The notes: generated by a model not told the origin, from the sequence alone. A stretch of DNA of 64,000 nucleotides from Gammaproteobacteria bacterium (GCA_024235095.1 JACKNC010000001.1:868001-932000), one strand, 5' to 3'; shown: positions 18,083 to 27,596, numbered from the stretch's first letter. A program made the numbers and translations.

Positions 18083-19146
18083 GTCTTGATTCTTCAGGGT
18101 ATTGAAGACTTGGTTTTCAATATGCCAACGGCTGCGACTTCCTTCCATCACAAGGGATACATTTTTTGCGGTGAGTTTAATCTCAGTTACCCAGGAAAAG
18201 TTAAATTCTTTGCCGTCGCGAATTTCCCAATAATCGAGAAAATTGACGAGTAAATCGGGATGGGATTTATTCAAAGGAATCTCATTAATCCACCAATAGC
18301 CCTGGAGAATTTTGTCATCTCCCAAGACCTCAAATTCTTCATATTGACCCTTGAGAATACGACGTTTAACCTCCGCAAAGAGCGCGTCTTGACCCTCAGG
18401 TTTTACAGAAATAATGTAACCAACAATTCTTTCAATAACTTGATGTGCAGACCGTTTGCCGATAGGCGATCTTCGACCACCCGCAAAGGCCACTTTGGAA
18501 ACGCTTCACGCAGTGCTTTTAACAGGCGTTTACTGGCATTCGCTTCACAATCGTTTTTGGTTTGACCGTCTTGATGCGTAATGGCTTCAGGAAACAGGGG
18601 TATGACTTGTTTCTGGTCAGGATGAACCATCACCGCACCTAACAATTGATGATAATCACTGATTTCACCATTTCGATGCTGGCGGGTACAGCATTGCGGG
18701 CAATGAATGTGTGATGAAGCGAATTCTCCTGTGCCATCAATACTGATTAAAAAACACCCAAGATAACGAAAACCTTCCAAAATATCTCGCTCATAAAGTC
18801 GCTGGTTAATTTGAATGAAGGGTGCGCGAACTTCGATCGGATCGACCCGATCAAGCATCGACCGCATCTGTGTATCACAGGGCGCTTGTTGAACACCATC
18901 TAATGCTTTTAGATTCGCACGAATTCGCGCTTCATTGCGGTGCTCATCAAATTTTAACAAGGAGGGATACTTTAAACAGAAAACTGCTAACCCAGACATC
19001 AGAACATCGGTTAATGAAAATTGCTGACCATAACGGCAGGGGTCAGGGATCTTTTCAAAAGCCTGGCATGCTTGGTTTAACAACGCCGGTGCTGACACCG
19101 ATTGATTTAAAGCGTTTGGTAAAGGGCGAGAAGGTAATTTCTTCAT
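18083..19146 (-). pseudogene. Broken DDE transposase (frameshifted, 3' end lost)
   Basis: From ATG 19146 the frame encodes an IS4-superfamily-like transposase with FLISIDGTGEFASSHIHCPQC (first Asp), a Cys/His pattern, VMVHPDQKQVIPLFPE, KNDCEANASKRLLKALR and VVEDRLSANG (second Asp). Near 18420-18440 the frame shifts, and the remainder (YIISVKPEGQDALFAEV ... SRWHIENQVFNTLKNQDY) continues in another frame to 18083. There the IS630 element begins, within the conserved LKNQ segment, and the last part of the gene is missing. It is therefore doubly inactivated. Confidence 0.75.
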
Positions 19147-19265
19147 GATCAAACCACACCGGATGCGTCTTAAATCCAAACATGCCAAAAAATTCAAAAT
19201 TGAGGCCAAGAAACGACTTTTTATAATACACTGATTAAATAGAACTTTTCAAGAGGCCGGGAATT

Positions 19266-19532
19266 GCTGTAAATACTCGTTCGATCAATACCTAAAAAAT
19301 CAGCAACAAGTTCTGGGCTATAATGCTTCTCTTCAACCGCTCGAACCCCAATTCACCGAATATAGTTCATCACTTCATCAGGAATTTTACGTGCATCAAA
19401 CAGCCATTCAGCGTTCATCGTAGCACCTCCTCTATAAATTTAGAGTCTCTAAAGAGGTTTTCTACAGTTATTAGACAATTTGATTAACACTCAGTTCGTT
19501 GATAATGTAGGGATAATCATTAGCAAGGCTAT
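19266..19532 (-). mobile_element. Remnant of a diverged IS630-family element
   Basis: This segment matches the 5' end of the IS630 element with several substitutions. An ATG at 19418 begins MNAEWLFDARKIPDEVMNYI, followed by an in-frame TGA (CGG-TGA) and then IGVRAVEEKHYSPELVADFL. The terminal repeat reaches TA near 19532. The rest was lost where the broken DDE element joins (about 19265). It shows that the element family has been in this locus for some time. The stretch 19147-19583 holds no intact gene. Confidence 0.75.
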
Positions 19533-19583
19533 ATTAGAACGCACGCGTCGTCGGTGTGTCCGAGCGTTGGCTCCAAGGTGAAC

Positions 19584-20477
19584 TCAGGATTGATAAATAC
19601 TCATCAGCAAATCGTCCATAGAATACGCAGGCAATTCGCCAATCAACCGGCGTAATTTGTGATTATCGCCAATGAGCCGATGCACCTCGTTGGCGCGAAC
19701 GAAGGCGGGATTGACCCGCACCTCGATTGAGTAACCGGCAATCCGGTTCATACTTTCTATGATTTCACCGAGCGCTACGCCCACGCCGGAGCAAATGTTG
19801 ACCGTTTCCCCGGCGACCTCACTGTCCAGTAACCGTCGATAGGTTTCCACCACGAAACGCACATCGGAGAAATCGCGGATCACCTCCAGATTACCCAGTT
19901 CAATGGTCGGTTGCCGCTGACGGTAATGGCTGACGATCTTAGGAATCAGGAAACGTTCGTCCTGACCCGGTCCCGTATAGTTAAATGGACGAGTGATCAG
20001 AATCGGCAGCCGGTCCTGATAAATGCGAACGATATGCTCCATCGCCAGTTTACTGTTGGCGTAATGATTGACCGGCGCTGGGCAGATGGTTTCGTCGATC
20101 ACCTCTACGGGGGGATTGCCATACACATTAGCGCTGCTGGCGATCAGCACCTTGTGGGGTTGCCCGCCGATTGCCAGAATGGTGTCGAGCAGATTGAGCG
20201 TACCCAACAGGTTGGTCTGATAAATCTCCAGAGGATCGCCGTGAGGGACGAAAGTGATGGCGGCTAGATGGACGATGTAATCTGGTTGAACCGTCTCCAG
20301 GGCGGCGCGCAGTTGCTCAGGATGCATCAGGTCAGCGCAAATGTCGTCCGCGTCATGCGCTGATTCACGGACCAGTCCGACGACCTGCCAGCCAGCGTTT
20401 CGCAAATGCGCGCGGAGATGTTGACCGGTAAAACCGCGCGCGCCAGTGATCAGAACAGTTTTAGAAGGAGAACCCAC
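19584..20477 (-). CDS. rmd: NAD(P)-dependent epimerase/reductase, probably GDP-6-deoxy-4-keto-mannose reductase
   Basis: This extended short-chain dehydrogenase has 297 residues. It has a Rossmann motif LITGARGFTGQHL, an active-site YANSK (Tyr/Lys) near residue 140, the SSANVYG serine segment and the C-terminal RANEVHRLIGDNHKLRRLIG stretch seen in Rmd enzymes. The likely reaction reduces GDP-4-keto-6-deoxy-D-mannose to GDP-D-rhamnose. It overlaps the end of gmd by 17 bp. The start is a GTG with GGAG 8 bases upstream inside gmd. The pathway assignment rests partly on this pairing; another 6-deoxy-sugar epimerase is possible. Confidence 0.8.
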   Translation of the reverse strand: MGSPSKTVLITGARGFTGQHLRAHLRNAGWQVVGLVRESAHDADDICADLMHPEQLRAALETVQPDYIVHLAAITFVPHGDPLEIYQTNLLGTLNLLDTILAIGGQPHKVLIASSANVYGNPPVEVIDETICPAPVNHYANSKLAMEHIVRIYQDRLPILITRPFNYTGPGQDERFLIPKIVSHYRQRQPTIELGNLEVIRDFSDVRFVVETYRRLLDSEVAGETVNICSGVGVALGEIIESMNRIAGYSIEVRVNPAFVRANEVHRLIGDNHKLRRLIGELPAYSMDDLLMSIYQS

Positions 20478-21495
20478 GCCGGTTTCTCCGCAGATCAGCC
20501 TCGACCATCAAACGACACAACTCGGCTAGATCGGTGTGCGGCTCCCAACCCAGTTGCTCCCGGGCCTTGGCCGGACTGCCTTGCAGGATGTCCACTTCGC
20601 AGGGTCGATAGTAACGGGGGTTGACCCGGACCCGGACCTGGTGAGTTCGCGCGTCGCGCCCGACCTCGTTTTCCGCCTGCCCTTCCCAGGTCAGTTCGAT
20701 GCCGACCGCCTGAAAGGCCAACTCCACGAAATGACGCACGGTCCAGGTCTGATTCGTGGCCAGAACGTAGGTGTCCGGCTCGGAATGCTGCAACATTCGG
20801 TACATGCCCTCCACATACTCCGGCGCATAACCCCAATCGCGCTGGGCGTCGAGATTGCCCAGTTCCAGCATATCCTGTTGCCCCAAGTGGATGCAGGCAG
20901 CGGCGTCGGTGATCTTGCGCGTGACGAACTCCTTGCCGCGCAAGGGAGATTCATGATTGAACAAGATGCCGCTGCAAGCGAACAGTCCGTAGGATTCACG
21001 GTAATTGACGGTGGCCCAGTGGGCAAACAGTTTGGCCACGCCGTAGGGACTGCGCGGATGGAAAAACGTGGTCTCGGTTTGCGGCAGTTCGTGGATTTTG
21101 CCGTACATTTCCGAGGTCGATGCCTGATAGAAGCGAATGTTCGGGTTGACGGTGCGGATCGCTTCCAACAGGTGCAATGGACCGATACCCGTGATCTGGG
21201 CGGTGGTGACCGGCTGTTCGAAAGAGACGCCGACGAAACTCTGAGCAGCCAGGTTGTACACTTCTTCAGGTTCCACCTGTTGCAACAAACGGATGCTGGC
21301 GCCTGGATCAGTCAAATCGTATTCGACCAATTGCAGTTCCGGGTGATCGAGCAGCCCCAGCTCTTCCATTCGCCAGAAATTGACGGAACTGGTGCGGCGA
21401 TACGTTCCATAAACTCGATAGCCCCGGTCAAGCAGGAGTTGGGTCAAATACGCGCCGTCCTGACCAGTGACGCCCGTGATAATTGCACGTTTCAT
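20461..21495 (-). CDS. gmd: GDP-mannose 4,6-dehydratase
   Basis: Converts GDP-D-mannose to GDP-4-keto-6-deoxy-D-mannose, the precursor of rhamnose and fucose nucleotides. It begins MKRAIITGVTGQDGAYL (GxxGxxG), with YRRTSSVNFWRMEEL, the STSEMYGK catalytic Ser/Thr-Glu segment, YGVAKLFAHW (active-site Tyr/Lys), LFNHESPLRGKEFVTRKI and RDWGYAPEYVEGMY. It has 344 residues from the ATG at 21495, which is preceded by GAGGAACCG. A longer frame to 21642 exists but lacks support. It is followed by the reductase, giving a two-step D-rhamnose pathway likely serving surface glycans made by glycosyltransferases such as those at 4-7.5 kb. Confidence 0.93.
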   Translation of the reverse strand: MKRAIITGVTGQDGAYLTQLLLDRGYRVYGTYRRTSSVNFWRMEELGLLDHPELQLVEYDLTDPGASIRLLQQVEPEEVYNLAAQSFVGVSFEQPVTTAQITGIGPLHLLEAIRTVNPNIRFYQASTSEMYGKIHELPQTETTFFHPRSPYGVAKLFAHWATVNYRESYGLFACSGILFNHESPLRGKEFVTRKITDAAACIHLGQQDMLELGNLDAQRDWGYAPEYVEGMYRMLQHSEPDTYVLATNQTWTVRHFVELAFQAVGIELTWEGQAENEVGRDARTHQVRVRVNPRYYRPCEVDILQGSPAKAREQLGWEPHTDLAELCRLMVEADLRRNRRGFSF

Positions 21496-21580
21496 CGGTT
21501 CCTCGATTGGATGAATCTGGTAAAGTTTAAAATTTAAACGGGTCGACTTCCCGAAATCCGGCGCAGCCGGTCCCCAATCC

Positions 21581-22354
21581 TCAACTCCTAATCCCGGTTC
21601 CCCGTTGTAGTAGCCATAGACTGTAGCCAAACAGGGCGGCAATGAACAATAGGATGAGGGTAAACGCTACCTGGATATCGATATCGGAAACGCCCAGGAT
21701 ACCGAAGCGGAAGGCATTGATCATATACAGGATGGGATTGAACAGCGAGACCTGCTGCCAGAAATCCGGCAGCATCTTGATGGAGTAGAAAATCCCGCCC
21801 AGATAGATCAGCGGCGTCAACACAAAAGTCGGGATGACGGAAATATCGTCGAAGCTCTTGGCGTAAATGCCGTTGATCAATCCCGCGAGCGCGAACAGCA
21901 CCGAGGTCAATACGATCACGGCGAAGGTCAGCACGGGATGTTGCCAATGCAGGTCGGCGAAGAACAGCGAGATTGCGGTGACCGCGATGCCCACCGCCAG
22001 ACCCCGCGCCAATCCGCCGCCCACGAAGCCGAGTACAATAATCGCGTTTGGCAGCGGCGAGACCAGCATTTCCTCAATATGGCGCTGGAACTTGGCGCTG
22101 TAGAACGAGGACACCACGTTGGCGTAGGAATTGGTGATCACCGCCATCATGATCAGACCCGGCGCAATGTACTGGGTATAGCTCAGCCCTTCCACCGGGC
22201 CGATTTGCGCGCCGATCAATTTGCCGAAAATGATGAAATACAGGGCGGTTGTCACTGCTGGCGGCAGAATGGTCTGAATCCAGATGCGCAGAAAACGCAG
22301 AGTTTCCTTGATCAGGATAGTTTGCAGGGCGATCAGTTGGGCGTGAATAGGCAT
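21581..22354 (-). CDS. yadH: ABC-2 type transporter permease, YadH-like
   Basis: This 257-residue inner-membrane permease has six hydrophobic segments. It is strikingly like E. coli YadH: KETLRFLRIWIQTILPPAVT, LYFIIFGKLIG, YIAPGLIMMAVITNSYANV, FQRHIEEMLVSPLP, KSFDDISVIPTFVLTPLIYL and a C-terminal QRGTGIRS. The ATPase partner (YadG type), which normally sits just upstream, is not in this window: the next gene upstream is a HAD hydrolase. The exported substrate is unknown. Confidence 0.9.
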   Translation of the reverse strand: MPIHAQLIALQTILIKETLRFLRIWIQTILPPAVTTALYFIIFGKLIGAQIGPVEGLSYTQYIAPGLIMMAVITNSYANVVSSFYSAKFQRHIEEMLVSPLPNAIIVLGFVGGGLARGLAVGIAVTAISLFFADLHWQHPVLTFAVIVLTSVLFALAGLINGIYAKSFDDISVIPTFVLTPLIYLGGIFYSIKMLPDFWQQVSLFNPILYMINAFRFGILGVSDIDIQVAFTLILLFIAALFGYSLWLLQRGTGIRS

Positions 22355-22443
22355 GGGAGCGTCAAGCGGTTGTCAAGGGAGCGTCAAGTGTCCGGGTATC
22401 GCCTGGCATTTTAGGCGATTTCCGGCGGGAAGGGCTGGCGCTT

Positions 22444-23022
22444 TTAAATCCGCCTCACATCGAATAGCCGGCTTGGCGCGAGTCGCCGGGCGCTCCAGTG
22501 GGAATTTGAACGGATTCGCGTGTCCACTTCGCTCAGCACACGCTCTGCCCAACCGCGATCCTCTGGCGAAATGACCAAGACTGCAAACTGATGATCCATA
22601 CCCTCCATGGCAACCCCCAGCGAATCGTCAATATGCAGGTCAATTTGGAAGGCTGGCGGGTATTTCGAGGGGCCACGCAGGCCGACCTTTTGTTCGTGCC
22701 GGGTCTGGTTAATCACCCCCTCCACTGGAATCCCCATGCTTCTGAACCAGGATTTCAGGTAGTAAGCAGGGCGATCCGAACTGGTGTAAATCCAAATCCG
22801 GCAGCCTCTCCGGGTTAATTCATTCATGAGTTCGCGGGTTCCACTGCGCAGGCGTTCGGTATATCGCCAGCGCGCCCACCAGGGAACGTATTGCTCGGTG
22901 GGCGTGGACGGCCCGCATATCAACGTATCGTCAATATCAAAAGAAATCCGCACATATTTATCCACAGTAGAGTTAATCGGAAGCCGATGGGTCGCAAATC
23001 CATAATCGGCGCAATCATTCAA
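22444..23022 (-). CDS. HAD-superfamily hydrolase
   Basis: These 192 residues show the HAD motifs: motif I SFDIDDTL (nucleophile and acid Asp), motif II WIYTSSDRP and motif IV HIDDS near residue 131. A short cap would lie between motifs I and II. The substrate is not clear; it may be a small phosphatase. It starts 7 bp after the Fic-like gene, so the two are probably cotranscribed, perhaps together with pstS. No ribosome binding site is evident at the ATG; an alternative GTG nearer to the DIDDT motif exists. Confidence 0.75.
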   Translation of the reverse strand: MNDCADYGFATHRLPINSTVDKYVRISFDIDDTLICGPSTPTEQYVPWWARWRYTERLRSGTRELMNELTRRGCRIWIYTSSDRPAYYLKSWFRSMGIPVEGVINQTRHEQKVGLRGPSKYPPAFQIDLHIDDSLGVAMEGMDHQFAVLVISPEDRGWAERVLSEVDTRIRSNSHWSARRLAPSRLFDVRRI

Positions 23023-23029
23023 TACAGCG

Positions 23030-23707
23030 TCAGGACGACCTCAAACACTCAAATGAATCCGGAGCGAGAAGATAAACCTCATCGGTATGTTCTTCCAGAA
23101 ATCGGGCAAAGCGCTTTTTGATGCCCGGCAAGCGGAACAGCGCCATCGCGCCAAGCTTGCTGGTATCGCGGATCACTGTCGAAGGATCGAAATAGGCCAA
23201 GGCATTGTCCACGCTGAGCACAAAAGGCGGCTTACCCTTGCGCAGCAACACATAGCTCATGATCAGCACACCGGTGCGGTGATTGCCTTCGATAAAAAGC
23301 TGCGGTTTGCTGAGAATGCGCATGTAGGCGCCTGCAGCCAGTTTCCAGACCGATTCGTTCCAATGACGGGAGCGCCACTCCACAAGATCCTCGATGCCGC
23401 CTTCGCGTTCTTCATAAAACCGGCGCTCGGTAGCGGCGATATGCGGGGCAAATTCGGCGCGACGAGCCGGATTTTGACCACATAGGACAAGTGTATTCAA
23501 TTCCAGCAGATGGTGATGCTGACCCATCGAAAAAACGTCGATGCCGGACTCAACCAGGGCATCGACGAACTGATAACCGGCCAACAAATTTTCAACAACC
23601 TCATCGCTCAGCGGGTCACGCTGGGCGTTTAACCGCTGGTTGATGACTTCAAACTCCTGCTGCACCCGGCGTAAAGACGCCTCAATCGCCAGGAGATTCA
23701 ACAACAA
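23030..23707 (-). CDS. Fic/DOC-like protein with altered active-site motif
   Basis: These 225 residues are largely helical. The segment LFIEGNHRTGVLIMSYVLL (about residues 137-155) aligns with the Fic motif HPFx(D/E)GNGRxxR, but the catalytic His is replaced by Gln and the GNG glycine by His. The preceding SKPQ takes the place of the usual HPF. A DOC-like or inactive Fic fold is inferred, and AMP transfer by the usual mechanism seems unlikely. The gene begins with TTG only 12 bp after the stop of pstS copy 1 and is followed by the HAD gene, so it may be part of the phosphate operon. Confidence 0.6.
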   Translation of the reverse strand: MLLNLLAIEASLRRVQQEFEVINQRLNAQRDPLSDEVVENLLAGYQFVDALVESGIDVFSMGQHHHLLELNTLVLCGQNPARRAEFAPHIAATERRFYEEREGGIEDLVEWRSRHWNESVWKLAAGAYMRILSKPQLFIEGNHRTGVLIMSYVLLRKGKPPFVLSVDNALAYFDPSTVIRDTSKLGAMALFRLPGIKKRFARFLEEHTDEVYLLAPDSFECLRSS

Positions 23708-23719
23708 TCCTGTAGTTCC

Positions 23720-24766
23720 TTACTGCACGGCGTTGACCGCCACGCGGGCAGTGGTCGCCACAGCATCCGGCAGGGGAATATAACCCATATCAGCGCTGTA
23801 GCCCTGCCCATCGGTCAGCGTCCAATCCACGAAGCGCTTGACCGCAGCGCCTTTCCGTGAATCCTCATACCGCTCATGCAATAAAAGCCAGGTGAAAGTC
23901 ACAATCGGGTAGGCATCCTCGCCTTCCGGGTCCGGGAGAAATACACGCAAATTGCCTGGGATCAGGTCGACATTCGCCGCGATCGCTGCTTGGCCACTCT
24001 CTGGGGCAGGTTCAACGAACCGTCCGGCTTTGTTTTCCAGATAGGCCATGGGCAGACCCAGATGCTTAGCGAAGCCGTATTCTACATAACCGATGGCTCC
24101 CCAACTGCGCTTGATGCGGGCGGCAACGCCTTCATTCCCGGAAGCCATCATGGTATTGCCTGGCCAGTCAACGAGCTTGCCCACGCCGGGACCTTTTCGC
24201 CACTCCTCGCTGATGGCGTTCAGATGATTGGTCATGGCATAGGTCGTTCCGCTGCTGTCCAGACGAGCGACCAGCGTAATGGTCTGTCGGGGCAACTTGA
24301 GGTCAGGGTTGAGCGCCTGAATGCGCGGATCGTTCCAAACGCGGATTTTGCCCAGGAAGATATCGGCGTAAACCTCCCGGCTTAATTTCAACGCTCCCTT
24401 TACATCCGGCAGATTGTAGGCGAGCACCACGATGCCTGCCGTGGCAGGAATTAATTTGACCCCCGCCTTCGCCTGACTGATCTGCTCATCGCTCATCGCG
24501 GCGTCGCTGGCACCGAAATCCACGACGCCCGCCAGAAACCGCTTAATTCCCTCGCCGCTGCCGACCGCTTGATAATCAATGGCGACGTTCGGATTCATCC
24601 GGGTATAAATATCGATCCATTTGCGGTAGAGCGGCGCGGGGAAAGTCGCTCCGGCCCCCTGCAACGCAACGCCTACGCCCTCTACCAAGGTTTGCCCAAA
24701 TGCCGTAGATACCCCGCCCATCAATCCAAACGCGGCCATCGCCGCTAATAGCCAGCGCATCGCCAT
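23720..24766 (-). CDS. pstS: Phosphate-binding protein PstS (copy 1, operon-distal)
   Basis: This periplasmic phosphate-binding component of the Pst ABC transporter has 348 residues. A signal peptide (MAMRWLLAAMAAFGLMGGVS, cleavage near FG-QT) is followed by LQGAGATFPAPLYRKW, IDYQAVGSGEGIKRF and DFGASDAAMSDEQI (phosphate-binding loops), then RLDSSGTTYAMTNHL and GAIGYVEYGFA. Start 24766 has AGGAGG just upstream; a longer frame to 24805 would add residues before the signal peptide. It follows pstB by 16 bp. It shares its fold and many blocks with the promoter-proximal pstS at 27597 but is clearly diverged from it, so it could have different affinity. Confidence 0.9.
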   Translation of the reverse strand: MAMRWLLAAMAAFGLMGGVSTAFGQTLVEGVGVALQGAGATFPAPLYRKWIDIYTRMNPNVAIDYQAVGSGEGIKRFLAGVVDFGASDAAMSDEQISQAKAGVKLIPATAGIVVLAYNLPDVKGALKLSREVYADIFLGKIRVWNDPRIQALNPDLKLPRQTITLVARLDSSGTTYAMTNHLNAISEEWRKGPGVGKLVDWPGNTMMASGNEGVAARIKRSWGAIGYVEYGFAKHLGLPMAYLENKAGRFVEPAPESGQAAIAANVDLIPGNLRVFLPDPEGEDAYPIVTFTWLLLHERYEDSRKGAAVKRFVDWTLTDGQGYSADMGYIPLPDAVATTARVAVNAVQ

Positions 24767-24782
24767 GACGCCTCCTTGGGCT

Positions 24783-25613
24783 TTAACTGAATTCGCCACG
24801 GACATATTCCCGAGTCAATTGCTGCTGGGGATTCTCGAAGATTTGCTGAGTCGGCCCCATTTCCACCAGATAACCGGTGCGGCTGCCTTGAGAAATGTCC
24901 ACTGCAAAAAAAGCTGTCGTGTCGGCGACGCGCATGGCCTGTTGCATGTTATGGGTAACGATGGCGATGGTGTAATTCTCCTTGAGTTCCAGCATCAGCT
25001 CTTCGACTTTGCGGGTGGCGATCGGGTCCAGCGCCGAACAGGGTTCGTCCATCAACAGCACATCCGGTTCCGTCGCAATGGCGCGGGCAATGCACAAGCG
25101 TTGCTGCTGGCCGCCGGAGAGCGATAACCCGCTGTTTTTGAGCTTATCCTTGACCTCATTCCACAGCGCCGCGCCGCGCAGCGCTTTTTCCACCCGTTCA
25201 TCCATATTGTCCTTAAAGCGGTTCAGGCGCAGGCCGAAAGCAACGTTATCGTAGATGCTCATCGAGAACGGATTCGGTTGCTGGAACACCATGCCGATAT
25301 AGCGGCGCACCACGACCGGATCGACTTTTTTGTCGTAGATGTCCTGACCGTGGTAAGTAACCTTACCCTCGAAGCGGAAGACCGGGATCAGATCGTTCAT
25401 CCGGTTCAGGCTGCGCAACACGGTGCTCTTGCCACAACCGGAGGGGCCAATAAAGCCAATGATCTTGTTTTTCTCAATCGGCACATGGCTGTTGCGCACC
25501 GCCAGAAAATCGCCATAGAAGATTTTCTGGAGTTCGCAATTCATCACCACATTGCCGGGGGTGATAGCCGGGGCGGATTCAACCGCCGCCGTTTCTGCTA
25601 TTGCATTCATCAT
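24783..25613 (-). CDS. pstB: Phosphate ABC transporter ATP-binding protein PstB
   Basis: This 276-residue ATPase energises phosphate import. It has Walker A GPSGCGKSTVLRSLNRMND (with the PstB-specific NRMND), Q-loop FQQPNPFSMSIYDNV, signature LSGGQQQRLCIARAIA, Walker B VLLMDEPCSALDP and switch VTHNMQQA. The N-terminal 20 residues are variable. It sits between pstA and the second pstS; gap sizes of 16-18 bp suggest one transcript. Confidence 0.96.
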   Translation of the reverse strand: MMNAIAETAAVESAPAITPGNVVMNCELQKIFYGDFLAVRNSHVPIEKNKIIGFIGPSGCGKSTVLRSLNRMNDLIPVFRFEGKVTYHGQDIYDKKVDPVVVRRYIGMVFQQPNPFSMSIYDNVAFGLRLNRFKDNMDERVEKALRGAALWNEVKDKLKNSGLSLSGGQQQRLCIARAIATEPDVLLMDEPCSALDPIATRKVEELMLELKENYTIAIVTHNMQQAMRVADTTAFFAVDISQGSRTGYLVEMGPTQQIFENPQQQLTREYVRGEFS

Positions 25614-25631
25614 TCGATGACCTCACAAGCC

Positions 25632-26537
25632 TTAGAATTTCTGGCGACCAATAAAACGGGCGGTAATGTTCAGCACCAGGACGATCAGCACAAGAACCAG
25701 CGACGCCGCCCAGGCCAGTTCAATTTGGTTGTCGTAAGGCATACCCGAGAAATTGAAAATCAGGATGGACAGCGAAGCGGTCGGTTCGGTCAGGCTCGAC
25801 AGGAAATAGTTACTGAACAGCGCAGTGAACAACAGCGGCGCCGATTCACCAGCGGCGCCGGCCACCGCCAGCATCACCCCGGTTAAAATGCCGGGCATTC
25901 CGGTGGGCAACACGACTTTCCAAATGACCTGGGCGCGAGTGCAGCCCATGCCAAACGCCGCATCCTTCATTTTCTTCGGCACAGTGGTCATGGCCTGTTC
26001 CGCAGCCAGCACCACAGTCGGCAACATCAGCACGGCCAGAGCAACGCCGCCTGCCAATGCGGAATAGGTCTTCATGGTCACAACCATAGCGGCATAGACG
26101 AACACGCCGGCGAGGATGGATGGAAAGCCGGTCAGCACCTTGGCCAGAAAGCGCGCGGTGTGCGCCAGCTTGCTGTCGGGATCAAGGATTGCCAGATAAA
26201 TGGCGGCGAACAGACCGATGGGCACGCTGATCAGCGTGGCAATGCCGACCATGACTAGGGTGCCGATAATCGCGTTGCCGAAGCCGCCGCCCATTTCAAA
26301 GGCGGAAGGCGGCAGGGCGGTGATGGCTTCCCAATCCAGCCGCGAACCGCCTTCAACCAGCAGCATATAAATCACAGAGAACAAGGGAATGCTGGCGAGC
26401 ACCGCCATCACCCAGGTTAAGCCGGTTAGAAATCCGCTTTTCAGCGCCCGGCCCTCGAAAGGCGTGCGGCGGAGACTGGGCAAGCGTGGCGCGGTAGCTT
26501 GAATCATCGATTCAGCCATTAAATTAGGCTCGCTCAT
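25632..26537 (-). CDS. pstA: Phosphate ABC transporter permease PstA
   Basis: This inner-membrane permease has 301 residues and six hydrophobic segments. The EAA-type cytoplasmic loop is KKMKDAAFGMGCTRAQVIWKVV, and PTVVLAAEQAM and AVAGAAGESAPLLFTA are typical of PstA. It overlaps pstC by 4 bp (26534-26537), so translation is coupled. It forms the translocation pore with PstC. Confidence 0.95.
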   Translation of the reverse strand: MSEPNLMAESMIQATAPRLPSLRRTPFEGRALKSGFLTGLTWVMAVLASIPLFSVIYMLLVEGGSRLDWEAITALPPSAFEMGGGFGNAIIGTLVMVGIATLISVPIGLFAAIYLAILDPDSKLAHTARFLAKVLTGFPSILAGVFVYAAMVVTMKTYSALAGGVALAVLMLPTVVLAAEQAMTTVPKKMKDAAFGMGCTRAQVIWKVVLPTGMPGILTGVMLAVAGAAGESAPLLFTALFSNYFLSSLTEPTASLSILIFNFSGMPYDNQIELAWAASLVLVLIVLVLNITARFIGRQKF

Positions 26538-27511
26538 CGTTCAGCCTCGAATTTCCGGGTGGCGAATTTCATGACCGCCAAGCCAACCACATTGACAATC
26601 AGCGTGATCGCCAACAACGCCAGGGCGGCGTACATCAGCGCCTGGACCTCAACTTCACCGGCTTCCGGGAAATTGGACGCCAGCAAGGCCGCCAGGGTGT
26701 TAGCGGGAGCAAACAGCGATAGGCTGATCTGATTGGAATTGCCGATCAGCATGGCCAAGGCCATGGTTTCGCCCAGGGCGCGACCGAAGCCCAGCACCAG
26801 CGCGGCGAGAATGCCGGAGCCAGCGGTCGGCAGCATAACCTTAAGAATGGCTTCCCAGCGCGTCGTCCCCATGCCATAGGCCGCTTCCTTGACCTTGTAG
26901 GGAATCTGGCGCATCGCATCCACAGAAATGGATGCGACCGTCGGCAGGATCATGATGGCCAGCACCAGCGCGGCGGGCGCGAGTCCAGGACCGCTCATCG
27001 AAGTGCCAAAAAATGGGATAAATTCAAATTCGTCGTGCAGCCAGTTTGCCGCCGGACGAAGTAGCGGAATGAGCACATAGATGCCCCAGAGGCCGAACAC
27101 CACCGAGGGAATGGCGGCCAATAATTCAATAATGGTGCGGAAGACGACCGCCAGGCGGCTGGGCAGGAAATCCTGGGTCAGAAAAATGGCGATCGCCACA
27201 CCGAACAGGCCGCCGAGGACCAAGGCCAGCAGCGAACTGTAAAGTGTGCCCCAGATTTCCGGGAGGATGCCAAATTGTTCTGCCTGAACATTCCAGGTGG
27301 TCGACGTCAAAAAACTCAGGCCATATTCAGTCATTGCTGGCAGCGCCTTGCCGCCGATCTCGACGATGATGTAAGCCACCAACGCGAGGATCAGCGCGGC
27401 GCTAGTCCAGGCGATGCCGCGAAATCCCCGGTCAAACGCATAATCGATTCCAGAGGGAGGGCCGGTGACCGATCCAGTCCGGTCAATGTGATCAAATTGA
27501 TATGATGCCAT
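26534..27511 (-). CDS. pstC: Phosphate ABC transporter permease PstC
   Basis: This 325-residue inner-membrane permease starts with a cytoplasmic N-terminal extension of about 30 residues. Six hydrophobic segments follow, with PSVVFGLWGIYVLIPLL, LPTVASISVDAMRQIP and the EAA loop KVKEAAYGMGTTRWEAILKVM, then FGRALGETMALAMLIGN. It lies 85 bp after pstS copy 2; that gap holds a GC-rich hairpin (27554-27577). Confidence 0.95.
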   Translation of the reverse strand: MASYQFDHIDRTGSVTGPPSGIDYAFDRGFRGIAWTSAALILALVAYIIVEIGGKALPAMTEYGLSFLTSTTWNVQAEQFGILPEIWGTLYSSLLALVLGGLFGVAIAIFLTQDFLPSRLAVVFRTIIELLAAIPSVVFGLWGIYVLIPLLRPAANWLHDEFEFIPFFGTSMSGPGLAPAALVLAIMILPTVASISVDAMRQIPYKVKEAAYGMGTTRWEAILKVMLPTAGSGILAALVLGFGRALGETMALAMLIGNSNQISLSLFAPANTLAALLASNFPEAGEVEVQALMYAALALLAITLIVNVVGLAVMKFATRKFEAER

Positions 27512-27553
27512 GGTTCACTCAGCAAGTTCCGGTTTTAATAACAGATAACAAAA

Positions 27554-27577
27554 CCCTCCCGCTTGGCGAGGGGAGGG
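27554..27577 (-). terminator. Intercistronic hairpin between pstS and pstC
   Basis: CCCTCCC (27554-27560) and GGGAGGG (27571-27577) form a 7-bp stem with a 10-base loop. It stands just after the pstS stop and before pstC. Hairpins of this sort commonly stabilise or partially terminate the abundant binding-protein message relative to the permease message. The role here is inferred. Confidence 0.45.
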
Positions 27578-27596
27578 CTGGGTATCAAACGCGGGA

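Noticed and set aside
20536..21537. 333-codon plus-strand open frame
   Set aside because: It is antisense to gmd, which is well supported by motifs; the product resembles nothing and is His/Arg-rich as expected for a shadow frame.
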